DNA of 64,000 nt from Lyophyllum atratum (taxonomy: Eukaryota > Basidiomycota > Agaricomycetes > Agaricales > Lyophyllaceae): assembly GCA_014905825.1 (NCBI GenBank), contig JACGCN010000049.1, positions 1-64,000 on the forward strand, given 5' to 3'. Both the position numbers and the translations under genes were made by a program. Positions 1 through 10,380 of the stretch are shown here, piece by piece; position 1 is the first letter of the stretch; every line of letters starts with the position of its first letter. The notes beneath the pieces were generated by a model, which did not search any database, was not told the DNA's origin, and worked only from the letters and a program-made list of their open reading frames with translations.

Positions 1-335
1 CTCGGTAAGTGTGAACGTACCTGATTTTGATGCTGTTGAACGTCTTCCAACTGTTGATGGGACAGTAAGAAAACTGGGAAAATGTCAGAAAAAAGAACAT
101 ACCAGTAAATGTATGGTTGAAAAAGTTGTCCAGCGTGCTCGAGGCACGGACTTTGGCACTGGGCTTGGGAATCCGCTTGCCTGCGACACGCCTGGCTGGT
201 TCTTTCCCCTTCTGGCCTATTTGAGCAACCTCCGGCAGCGTGTCATCCGACTCAGCGTCTGAGTTGGCAACGATGGGAACGTTGTCACTGAGTGAATTGA
301 GCCATGACATGACTTGAGTGGTTTGTTGGATGGTC
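1..335 (-). CDS. Partial unknown protein running off the left edge
   Basis: The minus strand is open from about 335 down to a donor near 113. It encodes a Ser/Asp/Lys-rich stretch that includes MSWLNSLSDNVPIV (ATG near 316) and ends in STLDNFFQPYIY. A putative intron of about 50 nt follows, and a short exon then reads to another donor at about 20, so the gene continues outside the window. The frame is open upstream of the first ATG, so the start is uncertain. No domain is recognised. The tail resembles linker sequence of transposon-associated proteins, but this is only an impression. It could be a remnant rather than a working gene. Confidence 0.35.
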
Positions 336-379
336 AGAAAAAATTGAGCAAAGGTTGCCGTCTCACTACTGTAAAGCTC

Positions 380-660
380 TAGTGATCCGGCCGAGATGCC
401 GCGGTTTTCGGCCCGACCTTTTGGTTCACGGTTTGAACCCAGTTCTGTACGGTTCCCGAGGACGTTAAGACCTGCAGAACCCAGAACCGAACGTTTGTGC
501 TGGAGGAAGGACTGAACGAGAACTGAACGAGAACCGACGGTTCGGTCCGGCGGTTCGGGGTTCGAACAAGGGGCTCCCGGGATTCAAAAATACGAACTAG
601 AGTCGAATTTTTTCCTAAGGCCACGAACCTTGAACCGACCGACCGACATAAGCAGGCACG
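380..660. repeat. GAACC/GGTTC-rich degenerate repeat tract
   Basis: The pentamer GGTTC or its complement GAACC occurs at least ten times in about 250 bp, in both orientations, for example near 423, 435, 452, 478, 484, 532, 539, 553, 559, 626 and 632. It is embedded in CGAAC/GTTCG-rich sequence. No convincing coding frame crosses it. The stretch 660-937 holds nothing I can identify apart from being downstream of the zinc-finger gene. Confidence 0.6.
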
Positions 661-937
661 TGATTTATTTCCTCATTTGGACATATATGACATCATTTTC
701 GTGCCACCTTCTTCGCCTTTCCTCCTCCCGACGCCTTGCACGTCCTGCACATCCAGTTCCGAGGGGCAAGCTCAAGACCAATGCAGGTCAGATGCCACTA
801 CATGATGTAAAGTAATCAGCATATTTGTAGTGTTGAATTTGTTAATGGACATACCCATTGAGTTTCACAAGCCTCGCGTTTACATTGCACAACATCCTCC
901 GAGGCCGTATCTGCTGGAACGCCGCACTCACAGTTAT

Positions 938-2589
938 TCAGACCATGTATTTCGACGATCTTTCTCTTCCTCTTGCCGCGTCCCGCAACCTCGCTTGCAA
1001 TTGTCGAATTCGGGGCAATGTCGGCGGGATCAAGGCGGGATTTCGACTATCTGCGTTCACGTCGTCTTTGTCAGGTGCAGTAGCTTGTACACTCGGCTCG
1101 ACTGGGTTTTCAATGGCGCCCTCGCGTTCATCTGTGTCTATATTGTTGATTTCCGGGTTGGCAGACTGCGCTTCCGGCATATCTGGTTTTGATAGTGCAG
1201 TACCCTCTGACATTGGTATGCCCACGCGTGAATCATGTTCGATGACGAACTACAGGTGGTAAGCAAAGTATGAAGCACGCTCAAATGAAAGACTTACCTT
1301 TTCTGAATTCTCGTCGTCATCGTCGTCAGATACTGCAAAGTCCGCGGGATTTACGACGTAATCGACCCCCGAGTAAAAGGAAGCGGCGCCGTCAACGTCA
1401 ATCTCATGCTGTCGTTCTTCCTCTCCCACGTCGTCCTACTCGCTGCTTTCGTTGTCCTCTTCTGCGTCCTCGTCACTAGCATGCGCGTCGCCGTCGTCAC
1501 CGTCGACCTCTCTTGCTGCCGTAGTTGGCAATGGTGCGCTAAAATCGAGCCTCAGAACGACAGTCGACAACTGCAGGATCAATCAAGTTGCGGCTTACCT
1601 TGCTGGGATTCCAGCTCTGTGGGCATCCGAAACAACCAAAGCTGGTATGTTTGTCTTCTTCTTCCTTTTCACAACGACACGCTGATGCTTTCTCCATATC
1701 TCCTTCATTGCAGCCTTTTCGAAATTCGAGATCCCCCAATGTCGTTTGTGCTTGGTGGTATCGACTTTGTCATGGACACGGCGGTAGTGCTCCTCTAGGT
1801 TATATCGCCAGACCGCGGGCTCCTTCCCTTTGCAGGATGGGCACTTGATTGGGACATTTGAGCAAGGGGCTGTCTGGGTTGATACAGCAGCGACACCATA
1901 TGAGAAGGTGAGTTTGATAGGACACGTTGTGCGTTCATCGTCGATCTTCGGCTTACCCTGTGCACCTCTTCCTTTTGTCAGATAGTAAAGGCAGAGTGCA
2001 CCTGGACGAAGGCAGCAACCACAGGGTTCATCGGTACGTGGGACATTTTTATTGTAGAGAATGTGTGCGCCAATATGTTCGAGAATTCGCTGACCGTGCT
2101 CTACCTCTGATTGTCGTTGACAGAGGAATGCTGCTTTGCCTGTAGCTCATATATTAGATGTGAGATGAATTCTCGAATCTCGAGAGACTCATGGTACGTA
2201 CCTAGTCGTTCACGGTACGGATATTCCTTCTGAACAGTCATCTTTGGGACAGACTTGAGCTCCGAAGAAGACAGAGACTGGAAGATGCTTGCTGCTAGGG
2301 CGACAAGAACACGACTATCGAGGAGATAGAATGTCTTCTCGCGCACAGACTTCGGTGTGGAGGTGTCGGGATTGATAGGTTGTATTAGACTGCCCGGAAC
2401 TGTAAATGACCTTTCAGAAAGCATTTGGTATGTTCGCCAGTCCGATTTCAAGGTGGGGTCATCTGTTGAATCGGTTGCGCGTAGGCCTAGAAGTTGATAC
2501 GACACGGTTATTCGAGACGATGGCAACTTTTGGTGGGTAGGTAGTTTTTGGGTAGGTTTCAAATAAAATCGTGGTTTGTTTCGCAGCAA
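938..2589 (-). pseudogene. CxxC / C2H2 zinc-finger family protein (agaric multi-copy family), 5'-truncated
   Basis: Minus-strand exons 2589-2202, 2139-1599, 1538-1299 and 1245-938 join in one frame using GT-AG introns. The central exon has the hallmarks of a family that is very common in agaric genomes: QRILEHIGAHIL, then DEPCGCCLRP, then PCSNVP and CPSCKGKEPAVWRYNLEEHY followed by RRVH, a C2H2-like metal site (Cys-x2-Cys and His-x4-His). A Lys-rich stretch and a very acidic tail follow. There is no in-frame ATG at the 5' end, where the frame abuts repeat DNA, so the N-terminus looks lost. The acidic exon has an in-frame TAG at 1438-1436 with the same frame resuming after it. The family's function is unknown; nucleic-acid binding is only an inference from the zinc site. 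Confidence 0.65.
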
Positions 2590-2753
2590 TTCCGGGTGTC
2601 TAACTGAGTGTTTTTGGAGCGCATGGGGGCATAACCTGTTACGGATAGTATTCAGTCGACGTATGGGAACGACTGATTGTATTGTAGTACCTATTACGGA
2701 TAGAACTAAACTAGAAGTGACCTACCCAATACTCCCCAGAAAAAACAACACTC

Positions 2754-2813
2754 AACCCTAACCCTAATGATTTTGGAATATACCTTAACCCATGTTGATA
2801 TATATAGGGTTAG
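2754..2813. repeat. Short interstitial telomere-like repeats
   Basis: Two tandem CCCTAA units lie at 2755-2767. An inverted AGGGTTAG lies at 2805-2813, within 60 bp. Basidiomycete telomeres are commonly TTAGGG, so this may be a relic of end joining or a transposon footprint. It is short enough that chance is possible. Confidence 0.5.
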
Positions 2814-2917
2814 ACCCATATTAGTTGATTTATCAATATTGATCCATATGATCATTTCCATCTATCAAGTAAATCATCAAACAACATATATCGATACTTA
2901 TATCACGCGGTGTGTTT

Positions 2918-3226
2918 CCCCGCGACCTTGGAATAGAAAGGTCGCGGGTGTGGCCCGCGACTTTGGAATGCCGAGATCGCGGCGTGACTTACTATTGTGA
3001 TTACAGGTTTATGCTTCGGTCGCAATCCCCAACTTGAGACAAGCAATATAACCCATCGTATATTGTTGTAATATATGCATTGGCCTGTAATGTGTGGGTT
3101 CACGGGTCTGGTGGTTGAATCGTTCATTCACAATTCAACACCGCGACCTTGCTTTTCCTAAGTCGCGGTCATTGTATTGTAGTGCGAGTGTGTAGACCCG
3201 CGACCTTGTATCTTCTAAGTCGCGGT
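2918..3226. repeat. Cluster of four related CCGCGAC hairpins
   Basis: The first hairpin, 2918-2948, is perfect: arms CCCGCGACCTT and AAGGTCGCGGG (11 bp) around an 8-nt loop. Degenerate versions sit at about 2955-2982, 3140-3169 and 3196-3226. All carry CCGCGAC on the left and a GTCGCGG-like right arm, with 8-9 nt loops. The last one abuts the stop codon of the F-box gene. The rest of the interval 2590-3225 is AT-rich with no credible gene. Confidence 0.75.
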
Positions 3227-4842
3227 CACCTTCCCGATTGGGACGCCCTAAGGCGCCCTAAGCCTGAACATTTGCTGTTGCTGTTTCTATAGAATTGAGG
3301 CAAAAGTTCCCCACTAGATATACCGCCAATGACTTCCCGATCGATCGCGGTCTCCCGGGCCTCTAAGTGGTGCAGAAGTGGCATGAAAGTGAGAAGGTGG
3401 CACATGTTCAAAGGATCCCCGCCAACATTCTCTCGGCATTCGACCGTGAAGGATGAGAGCGAGCAAGAAGAGCGAATGATCATATTCGATGCATTGCTTT
3501 CGGCTAGTGTTCCGTCGCTTCCCAGGTAGAATTGAGTTATCGCTGGTACCACGAGGCAATCAAGAATAGTTGGGTCCTCGTAATGTACACTAAGGTCCTT
3601 CAACTTCGGCAACGTGATGAGAGGCAGGGGTGTACTGGATGGTGACTCGATATCCGGAAAACTAATGGAGATGTCTTCAGCCCGGACGGACTTGCTGAGG
3701 ATAGCATGCATCTCCGAGAAAGTAGGGCCTGCAAGATCTATGAGGTGGAGTCTGATGAGTCGGTCCCACGGCAACTGTAAGCTCGGCAGGGAATGTGGGG
3801 CTCTAATCACACCATAGATCCGTAGGTGGCGTAGATGTGGCAGGCGAATAGTATCGGGTTTAATATCTTCTTCAGGGAAGTAATGATAATAAGATAATTC
3901 GGCCTCGAGGTCAACCAGGGAGGTGCATTTTGGTAGGATATGTTGTAGATCTGACAGCGTCAAGGGCCGAACATTGATAACATGGAGAGTGGTCAAGCCG
4001 ACCCAGGTAAAAGGAATGTGGATCATGTTATTTGAGGACCTATTTCTTTTGTAAGGACCGTGTAGATGCAGGTATCGCAGCAGAGGGGATCTTTGGAAAA
4101 CGGTCGCGCTTCTACATTGCTCGAACATCGTGGACCAATGCATCACGTTTCCGGATGTGTCGGAAGGACTGTGAATGCTGAGGTATAGTGTCTCTAGTTT
4201 AGAGAAGTCTTGATGCCGAACCTCGAGCAGACGTCCGAATGCGTCGAAATTGATATGAAGATTGAGATATTTGACACGTGAAATATGTGGGATGAGCAGC
4301 TTGTCGACGACGTGTTCGGAGGGTGTATCGAGATCGTGACTCAAATCAATCGATAACGGACCAGTCGGAGGAATGATAGAATGAAAGAATTTGACGATAA
4401 GAGGGAGTCGGGGATGTGCAGTGCTGATACTGATCATAAAATCGTTCCAAAGCCGGGGCTCTTTGAGTGCGACTTGTCTCCAACTTGAACATATCTGTCG
4501 CAAAACCCAAGGAGCACGTGAAAGACTCGCGGGAGGGAAATAGACTGAGTGGCCATCGAGAGTCCACACAAAGATATCGGAGAGAACCTCTGCTGGGAGG
4601 CGCTTATAAGGAGCGGCGGCGAACCGGAATCTCGACAGCTGTTCCGCAACCTCCTCACGCTTAGCGATCAGGCGCTGGATCTCCTGATCGAGCGATATCA
4701 TGACTTTCTCTGCATCCGAGATGAGCGTCCTGGCCCGTTTATATTCCCGATCTGAGAGGAGACCGCCGTTTCCGCTTGTCGTCCCAGCCTCAAATTCAAG
4801 CTTGTGAATCAAGGAAGTATCGTCGACCGGATCTGTTTCCAT
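3226..4842 (-). CDS. F-box-like protein with leucine-rich C-terminal region
   Basis: A single-exon frame of 538 aa starts at the ATG at 4842. Residues about 35-75 form a charged coiled-coil-like helix (SDAEKVMISLDQEIQRL). The F-box-like motif follows at about 78-135: PYKRLPAEVLSDIFVW, then CSSWRQVALKEPRLWND. This matches the Pfam F-box-like pattern seen in the large agaric family. The rest has irregular leucine-rich segments (LRHLRIYG, LKDLSVHY) expected of a substrate-binding LRR-like domain. In this family the F-box binds Skp1 in an SCF ubiquitin ligase; the target is unknown. The stop lies within the last CCGCGAC hairpin. It looks intact. Confidence 0.88.
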   Translation of the reverse strand: METDPVDDTSLIHKLEFEAGTTSGNGGLLSDREYKRARTLISDAEKVMISLDQEIQRLIAKREEVAEQLSRFRFAAAPYKRLPAEVLSDIFVWTLDGHSVYFPPASLSRAPWVLRQICSSWRQVALKEPRLWNDFMISISTAHPRLPLIVKFFHSIIPPTGPLSIDLSHDLDTPSEHVVDKLLIPHISRVKYLNLHINFDAFGRLLEVRHQDFSKLETLYLSIHSPSDTSGNVMHWSTMFEQCRSATVFQRSPLLRYLHLHGPYKRNRSSNNMIHIPFTWVGLTTLHVINVRPLTLSDLQHILPKCTSLVDLEAELSYYHYFPEEDIKPDTIRLPHLRHLRIYGVIRAPHSLPSLQLPWDRLIRLHLIDLAGPTFSEMHAILSKSVRAEDISISFPDIESPSSTPLPLITLPKLKDLSVHYEDPTILDCLVVPAITQFYLGSDGTLAESNASNMIIRSSCSLSSFTVECRENVGGDPLNMCHLLTFMPLLHHLEARETAIDREVIGGISSGELLPQFYRNSNSKCSGLGRLRASQSGR

Positions 4843-5692
4843 GATTTCTTTGGCACCTGTATTCGAGAAACGTGGTTTAGGTGGTCACTTCATGATGAAA
4901 ACAGTGCTATTCATTACCTCGCGTCGTCAAGTCAGTGCTGAAGAGAAAGCTTGAGCCAAACGAAAGTCCAGTGTACTCGCCTCGTGACCCGGCCTCATAA
5001 CTTTCGCACGCCCGTGCACGGACTGTCAATAGCATACTCGTACCAAAACTGGAGTGGAGGAAGATAGGCATGAAATGATGACTGTAAGCCCATAGAACCG
5101 GTCTACACTTGTAGCCGTTAACGCCAGGAATGCGCATTGAGGACAGCATTGTGGATGAAAGAATCTATCATCTATGTCGCATCCAAGTCGCATCTCTTCA
5201 TATCATCCTGACTTCGAAGTACGACACATAGAATCCAAATCGAGTGGTCTACGTCGCCACAAATCAGCTACACAAGCAATAGATTTCGGGTGAGCGAAGG
5301 AATGCGGAAAGTAAACCCGGGCAGAAACAAGCCCTAGTATTCGACTTCAATGTTACTATCTTTCCCGGGGTTCTTCTCCCCATCCTCTATCCTGCCTCTG
5401 TTCTCATCCCATAATTAAGCGCCGCGATGAGACACAAAGGCGGATCGGATCCGCAGTACTGGAGCAATGTGTTGGCCGACGTGGCGCCCATATAATTTGC
5501 CCATGACCCTGCGGTCAGCAGCTATACTGTGACACCCGCGAACATCGTCGAATCCGGGGGTATTTCCTATACACACGTCCCGTCAGTCAGAAACGTCCAA
5601 GAACAGGTAAAGCAACGCATCTACTCACAGCACTTGACGATGTCCCGCGAAACACACCGATCGACCCGAACATCGCGCACCTTCTCACCAGA
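4843..5692. other. Intergenic region between F-box gene and 2H phosphoesterase gene
   Basis: About 850 bp upstream of the F-box gene and downstream of the minus-strand 2H phosphoesterase-like gene. Minus-strand sequence at 5149-4907 is open for 80 codons but shows no coding character I recognise. It more likely contains the F-box gene promoter and leader. A possible leader intron acceptor lies just upstream of the ATG at 4842. Confidence 0.4.
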
Positions 5693-7686
5693 TCAACTTC
5701 TTTCCCTCCCTCCCCTTAGTGCCGAGTACTGCATCCCATTCGCCTCACCGAAATGCACACCCCCACAACTAACATACTCCCCCCTCGGACCCCGACTCCC
5801 CATCACCCACAACCCCAGCTCCTCGACGCGTACGACCATGTCGTTGTTCTGATCGACGCCGAAGTCGATCGAGATCGGTGCAGGCGCCTTTCGGCATGTC
5901 CTCTGGCGCGGGGCAAGGTTGAGCGTAGTGGTCGAGGTCGAAGTCAAGGTTGAGGTCGAGGTGAAATTCGGATCCGCGCTCGAAGTTCTGGTGCTTGTCT
6001 CCGTCAAGGCTGTCTGAGTGATGATGTGGGGGCCAAGTGGTGTAGCTCCAAGGAGAGGCAGGGCGTCGGAGCGCAGGACATCGGAGTAGGAGAAGGGCTG
6101 GCCTCGTGTGCGGGCGGGGCGTCGTTTTGAGGTGTTGAGAAGGGTACACATGGAGCTGTGTAGTGGAAATGTGCGTCAGAAACAGAGGATGACGGGGGTG
6201 TCGCCTCGAGCACTCGGAAATGGTACAGGTGGGCGTACCGAAAAGGAGAACAACGAGTGAGAGCGTCGGATGGAAGCCCCGTCGTCTCTATCGAAGTAAA
6301 AGTGGAACAATCTCGACGAGCAGCGCAGGGTTTCCATAGCAGGAACCAAGGACGAAAAGTTCAGACAATTGCCGAGGAGAGAACGAAGGAGCGAAAAGAT
6401 AGAGTGGAATCGAAAACCAACAAGGAACTGAAACACACCTTCAACGCCCGCTTTTCAACAACATACCCTTCCCTTCGAAACGTCATATTCACCAAATCTA
6501 TCCCCACCCATCATCAGCCTCCATCCCTCCCCAAAAATCAAAAAGTCGAACGTACCCGCTATGCGACGTAGCTTCTGCCTGTCCTCGCCCCTTTCCCTCG
6601 GCGCAAGGTACATCACCTCCGCCCACACGTCGTTGGGGTCAGGACCCTCCACACCCGCTACGACTGATGGTCCACCCACGTCGCCCTCCGTGTCCTTTTC
6701 CGCGACCGGTCTCGCTTCTCCTCCTCCAGTCGCCTCAGGTGTTCCCTGTCCGTCGTATGTGCCTCCTGCAGCAGGCTGTGGATCGGTGCCTTCGTTGGGT
6801 GAGGAGTGGGGGAGCTTTCTTGTGCGTGGTGGTTTGGATGGTTTGAGCTTGACTGGGCGCATGATATTGAGTGAGTCGATGGTGACTCTCAGCTCGAGTT
6901 TGGGCGCGGCGGTCGTAGGTCCCGGGAGCGAGGTTTCTGGTGCTCCTCCGGTGAGTATGGCGTCGATCTGAGGCCCGAGAGAACGTAGGAGGGCGAGGGC
7001 GGTGGAGACTGTGCGGGCTGGCTGGGGCGGTTTCTGACGTTCAGCGGGCGGAGAGGTGGGTACCGGTGTTGGAGAGGCGGAGGGATGGAGCGGACCTGGC
7101 GAAGGAGCGTTGGGCTGCGGGGGGTCTGCGTTTCCTGTGGTGTCCTGCTTTGGAGAGGCGGAGGGAGGCGGAGGTGGCTGGGGCGGTTTCTGGCGTTCAG
7201 CGAGGGGCGAAGAAGTGGGCGCTGGAGATGCAGAGGGACCAGGTGTACCTGGCGGAGGAGCGTTGGGATGCGGGGGGTCTGCCTTTCCCGTGCTGTCCTT
7301 CTCATCCTCTATCCCTGCCTCCTCATCAAGCGCCATAACTCCCAGCGTGAGATGAAAGCGCATGGGATCAATCATGATCGACTTGTCCAGACCACGGATG
7401 GGCGCGTTCCTTGTGCCATCAGGAACGGCGCCAGGCTGCAAGAGGTGAGTCTGGAAGGCGTTGACGCGGGACCGTAAAGTAGGGTTGGTGTTCTGCGCAA
7501 TGAAGTGATTAGGGAATGAGAAAGTCAAAATTAGATGAGATAAGCGTACAAGAGGGATGGCGAGGACTGAGCAATCGAGATTAGCGCTTATAGCTGAGAG
7601 AGATACAAAAATAGATCATACGCACAGTGGGTCGGCGGTTGTCTCCATGTCGATTTTGGGTATGGTTTCCTGTTCGGAGTGGACAT
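5693..7686 (-). CDS. AKAP7/ASCC1-like 2H phosphoesterase (possibly inactivated)
   Basis: Likely start is the ATG at 7686 (MSTPNRKPYPK), with an intron before HFIAQNTNPTLRSRVNAFQ. The first catalytic motif is intact in RFHLTLGVMAL (H-x-T-L). The middle holds AALL-type helix and AEVMYLAPRERGE, then an intron at 6555-6498 and the exon 6497-6439, which reads DLVNMTFRREGYVVEKRALK. This is the classic approach to the second H-x-T motif. The last exon reads TLLNTSKRRP and ends with MGSRGPRGEYVSCGG. The family (AKAP7-NLS domain, LigT-like) hydrolyses or binds cyclic phosphates or nucleotides. The exon junction at 6438/6155 puts the second His out of frame by one base (see findings). A proline-rich tandem duplication interrupts the domain. 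Exon borders near the 5' end are uncertain. Confidence 0.75.
7030..7300 (-). repeat. In-frame tandem duplication of a proline-rich segment
   Basis: Within the 2H phosphoesterase-like gene, two successive segments of about 40 codons each begin with TG(K/N)ADPP(H/Q)PNAP and end with AERQKPPQP. They share most residues and are separated by a poly-Pro/Ser spacer. The segment lies between the first catalytic motif and the middle of the domain, so it is an insertion loop expanded by tandem duplication. Confidence 0.8.
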
Positions 7687-8179
7687 TGCTAATGCGAGTT
7701 GCGGGAGAAGGCAACTCTTTCGGAACCTATGTCCAACGAAATAAATCGACCAGCGCCCGATGTCAGCTGGTGCGTTGGAGAAGACATTGATTCCTAGCTT
7801 ACCAGAACGATAGAAGATCTTAGGTGATGAACCTCCACGAAGGGGTTTATGCAACGAAATGGTAGGGCCTTAATATTCCATCGGGTTGAACGGGTGGAAT
7901 ACAAGTCTCAAAATGGCTAGAAAAGCTGTGCATCCGTTGCCGAGTTGATTCAGGCACGTCGTGGCAGCGTGGGAGACATAGCCGCTCGTCGTGGTCAACG
8001 TCATTCCTGCCTCTCTTTTCTCCCAACCCGATCATCCACAAGTTCCCTCTGTCCCTCTGGAACGAATCGCTGCCCCAGCTGGTCGCGCCGCCGCTATACC
8101 GATACCATTCAGGAACGAACTACATAACACGAGACGCCCGACCCCATACCCCGCATTCACACGATACCGACGGGCACGA

Positions 8180-8566
8180 ATGCCAACACGGAACGCAAAG
8201 GGCAAGATGCGTGCTGTGGCGCAGGACGAGGGTCCTGGTCGGACCGACGCCTATGTGATCGCGCTGATGTCTGGATCGGATGATAGGTTTGGTGGGATAG
8301 TGAAATTTCGGACAGCTTTGCGCGCTGCGTACTATAAGCACAGGTGCGTACTATATTTCCTTTTCTAATAGCTTCCTTTGACCCATCTGTAATCCCCCAT
8401 TAGCATCATGCGATCCGTTTTCTCGCTTGAAGGACGAATGCTTGCTGCGACGACGGCGGCGACAGCATCGGGCTTCAAGCTTCAGCATCCAACTCCTCGA
8501 CACCACCACCTTTCCTTGGTCTTCCGCGCTCACGACCCCACGAGCCTCTACCATTTTACGCGATGA
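8180..8566 (+). CDS. Small unknown protein, two exons
   Basis: The frame from ATG 8180 reads MPTRNAKGKMRAVAQDEG to a donor after ALRAAYYKH at about 8343. An intron of about 60 nt ends in TTAG. The second exon continues in frame (IMRSVFSLEGRMLAATTAA) to TGA at 8564-8566. The frame is also open upstream to 7991 with an earlier ATG. Total is about 109 aa from ATG 8180. No domain is recognised. The joining of frames across a good intron supports a gene, but nothing else does. Confidence 0.35.
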
Positions 8567-10380
8567 CCTGACGAGCCATGCTTGTTGCCAGGGGCGGCAC
8601 CAGCAACTTCGTGCCCCACCTCCCGACTCGTCGCATCCCATCGCCTAGCTCCTTGGAGCTCGCTCGGCCAGCTCGGTACCTTCGTCGTCACCACTGGAAG
8701 CCAAAATCACGGAATCTCAGGCCACGCTCCGTCTGCACCACCACCGTGAGCGACGTCAAGACCCGCCCCTAACACCTCGGATCTTGAGTCCTAGCACCTT
8801 GCCTGGTTCCTTCGAGCCAAGGGGGAATCGCGGATGCTCTGTCTCCAGCGCCGTCATCAACGACCCCTCTCCTGGCTCCTCGCATCCAGGACCTCGCTAT
8901 CACCCCCACCAGCTCCTTAGAGCTCAGTTGACGACCCCGCCACTTCCCTCATCACAGCCGAACGCAAAATTATGGATCCTCAAATTCTTCTCGTCACCGG
9001 CACTGTTATCGATCACCTCGAGCTCCACCCATGTTCTCTCCATGTAGCACCGTCCCAGCCCCTCCTCGTGCGCAAACCCCCGCTGCGGCACCCTTACCAC
9101 CCTCTGCCTGCACATTCGGCCCCATCCGTGCCTCCCTCCCTGCGTCGGATCGGTCGCCGTCGTATGTCTGTATGTGACGATTCAGCTTGCGATCTAGTAC
9201 ATCATCAGGACTTCTGCGGCTATGGAACGCCGTGTCCACCACTCCAGCACCCTCCACTTTTGGCAAACCCGGTCGCGGCCGTGCGGGGTTCGTGTGATCC
9301 GGAGCGCATACTGGACGCTGGTAATGGACAGACGTCGAGCCGAGGTTTGACGGTGATCGCGACGGGGAAGCGTCGGAACAGCCTGAAGGACATCGGGAAT
9401 GATGGGATAGACAGTGTGTTTCAGCATGATCTTCGACGTACTCCATTGTAGATGAAGGTAAATGATGAAGTACTTACGAGTGAAGATCAGCCGTCCATGT
9501 CGTGTTCCAGTTCTTGCGTGTGCCCCCAATTCTCGTGTTTGGAGTCTCATTTTCGTTCCGTTCAACAATTAGGTAAACCCAGAGCAGGCGTCTCGACAGC
9601 ATTGATATCGATGAGGTCCGAGGACCGCGACTCATACTCAGCTGGGTTGATTAGATGCAGGTATGGGCGAAGGGAGGCGCTGTATTAGCTACGAAACGGG
9701 GTCAATATGTATGAGTAATCGAAAAACAACTGAAATTGGGGGAGCTCAGAATTATCCGCAGGTAGTGTGGCCCGGGAAACATTGACGTGTACATTGGCAG
9801 ATCAGGCATATTCTGGTGTTGGACAAAATTGAGCGAGCAAAGCGATGGAAGGGAACTACAGTAGAAGCGATTACGTCTGCGAACGAGAATCTATCGAACA
9901 TAAAATGTCAGCGCATTGCCAAGCAGCGAAAAAACTCACCAGGACGATGGGCGCGACGGGCTGCTAGCTTCCTGTGTAATAACTCGAAGGGTTGACGTCG
10001 ACAAACCAATCTGGATCCCGCTGCAGAACTGCCTGCAATTTCGTCAGCTGCGCTCTGGCGGGCCTCTGGTCGTACGAGCTCTTCATTGAGCTGCAAACGC
10101 TCACGAGCGCCGCATGGTCGTCGCGGCCACCGAGCTGGAGCGAGGGCTGAATGAGTCTGCAAAGGACGCCCTCGACAGTCAAGTTCTTGATTCACGATGA
10201 CGCGACCAACAGTTTCGTCGCGACTCCTTATGAATCTTGGTGCTCACACTATTAGTGATATCACAACCCGTCCCCAGCGAGCACTTTGGTCTGAACTCCA
10301 GTACACTCAACAAACGCACTGCGCAAGATCTCATGACCATTGATCCCCTACCACAGCGGCGACTCCCTACCCACCAATGA
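8567..10380. other. No clear gene
   Basis: GC-rich, CT-rich sequence with overlapping open frames on both strands (the longest is about 159 codons at 8972-9451), none with family resemblance or clean introns. The short motif AGCTCCTT(G/A)GAGCTC occurs twice (about 8648 and 8910) in similar surroundings, suggesting an old local duplication. I call no gene. Confidence 0.4.

Noticed and set aside
5753..5953. Plus-strand open frames opposite the 2H phosphoesterase gene
   Set aside because: They are antisense shadows of Ser/Thr-rich codons of a recognised minus-strand protein.
7056..7477. Glycine-rich plus-strand frames
   Set aside because: They are the complement of the proline-rich duplicated segment on the minus strand; the Gly richness is a consequence of that.
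8972..9451. 159-codon plus-strand frame as a gene
   Set aside because: Composition only reflects GC-rich DNA; an opposite frame of similar length exists and no motif or intron supports either.
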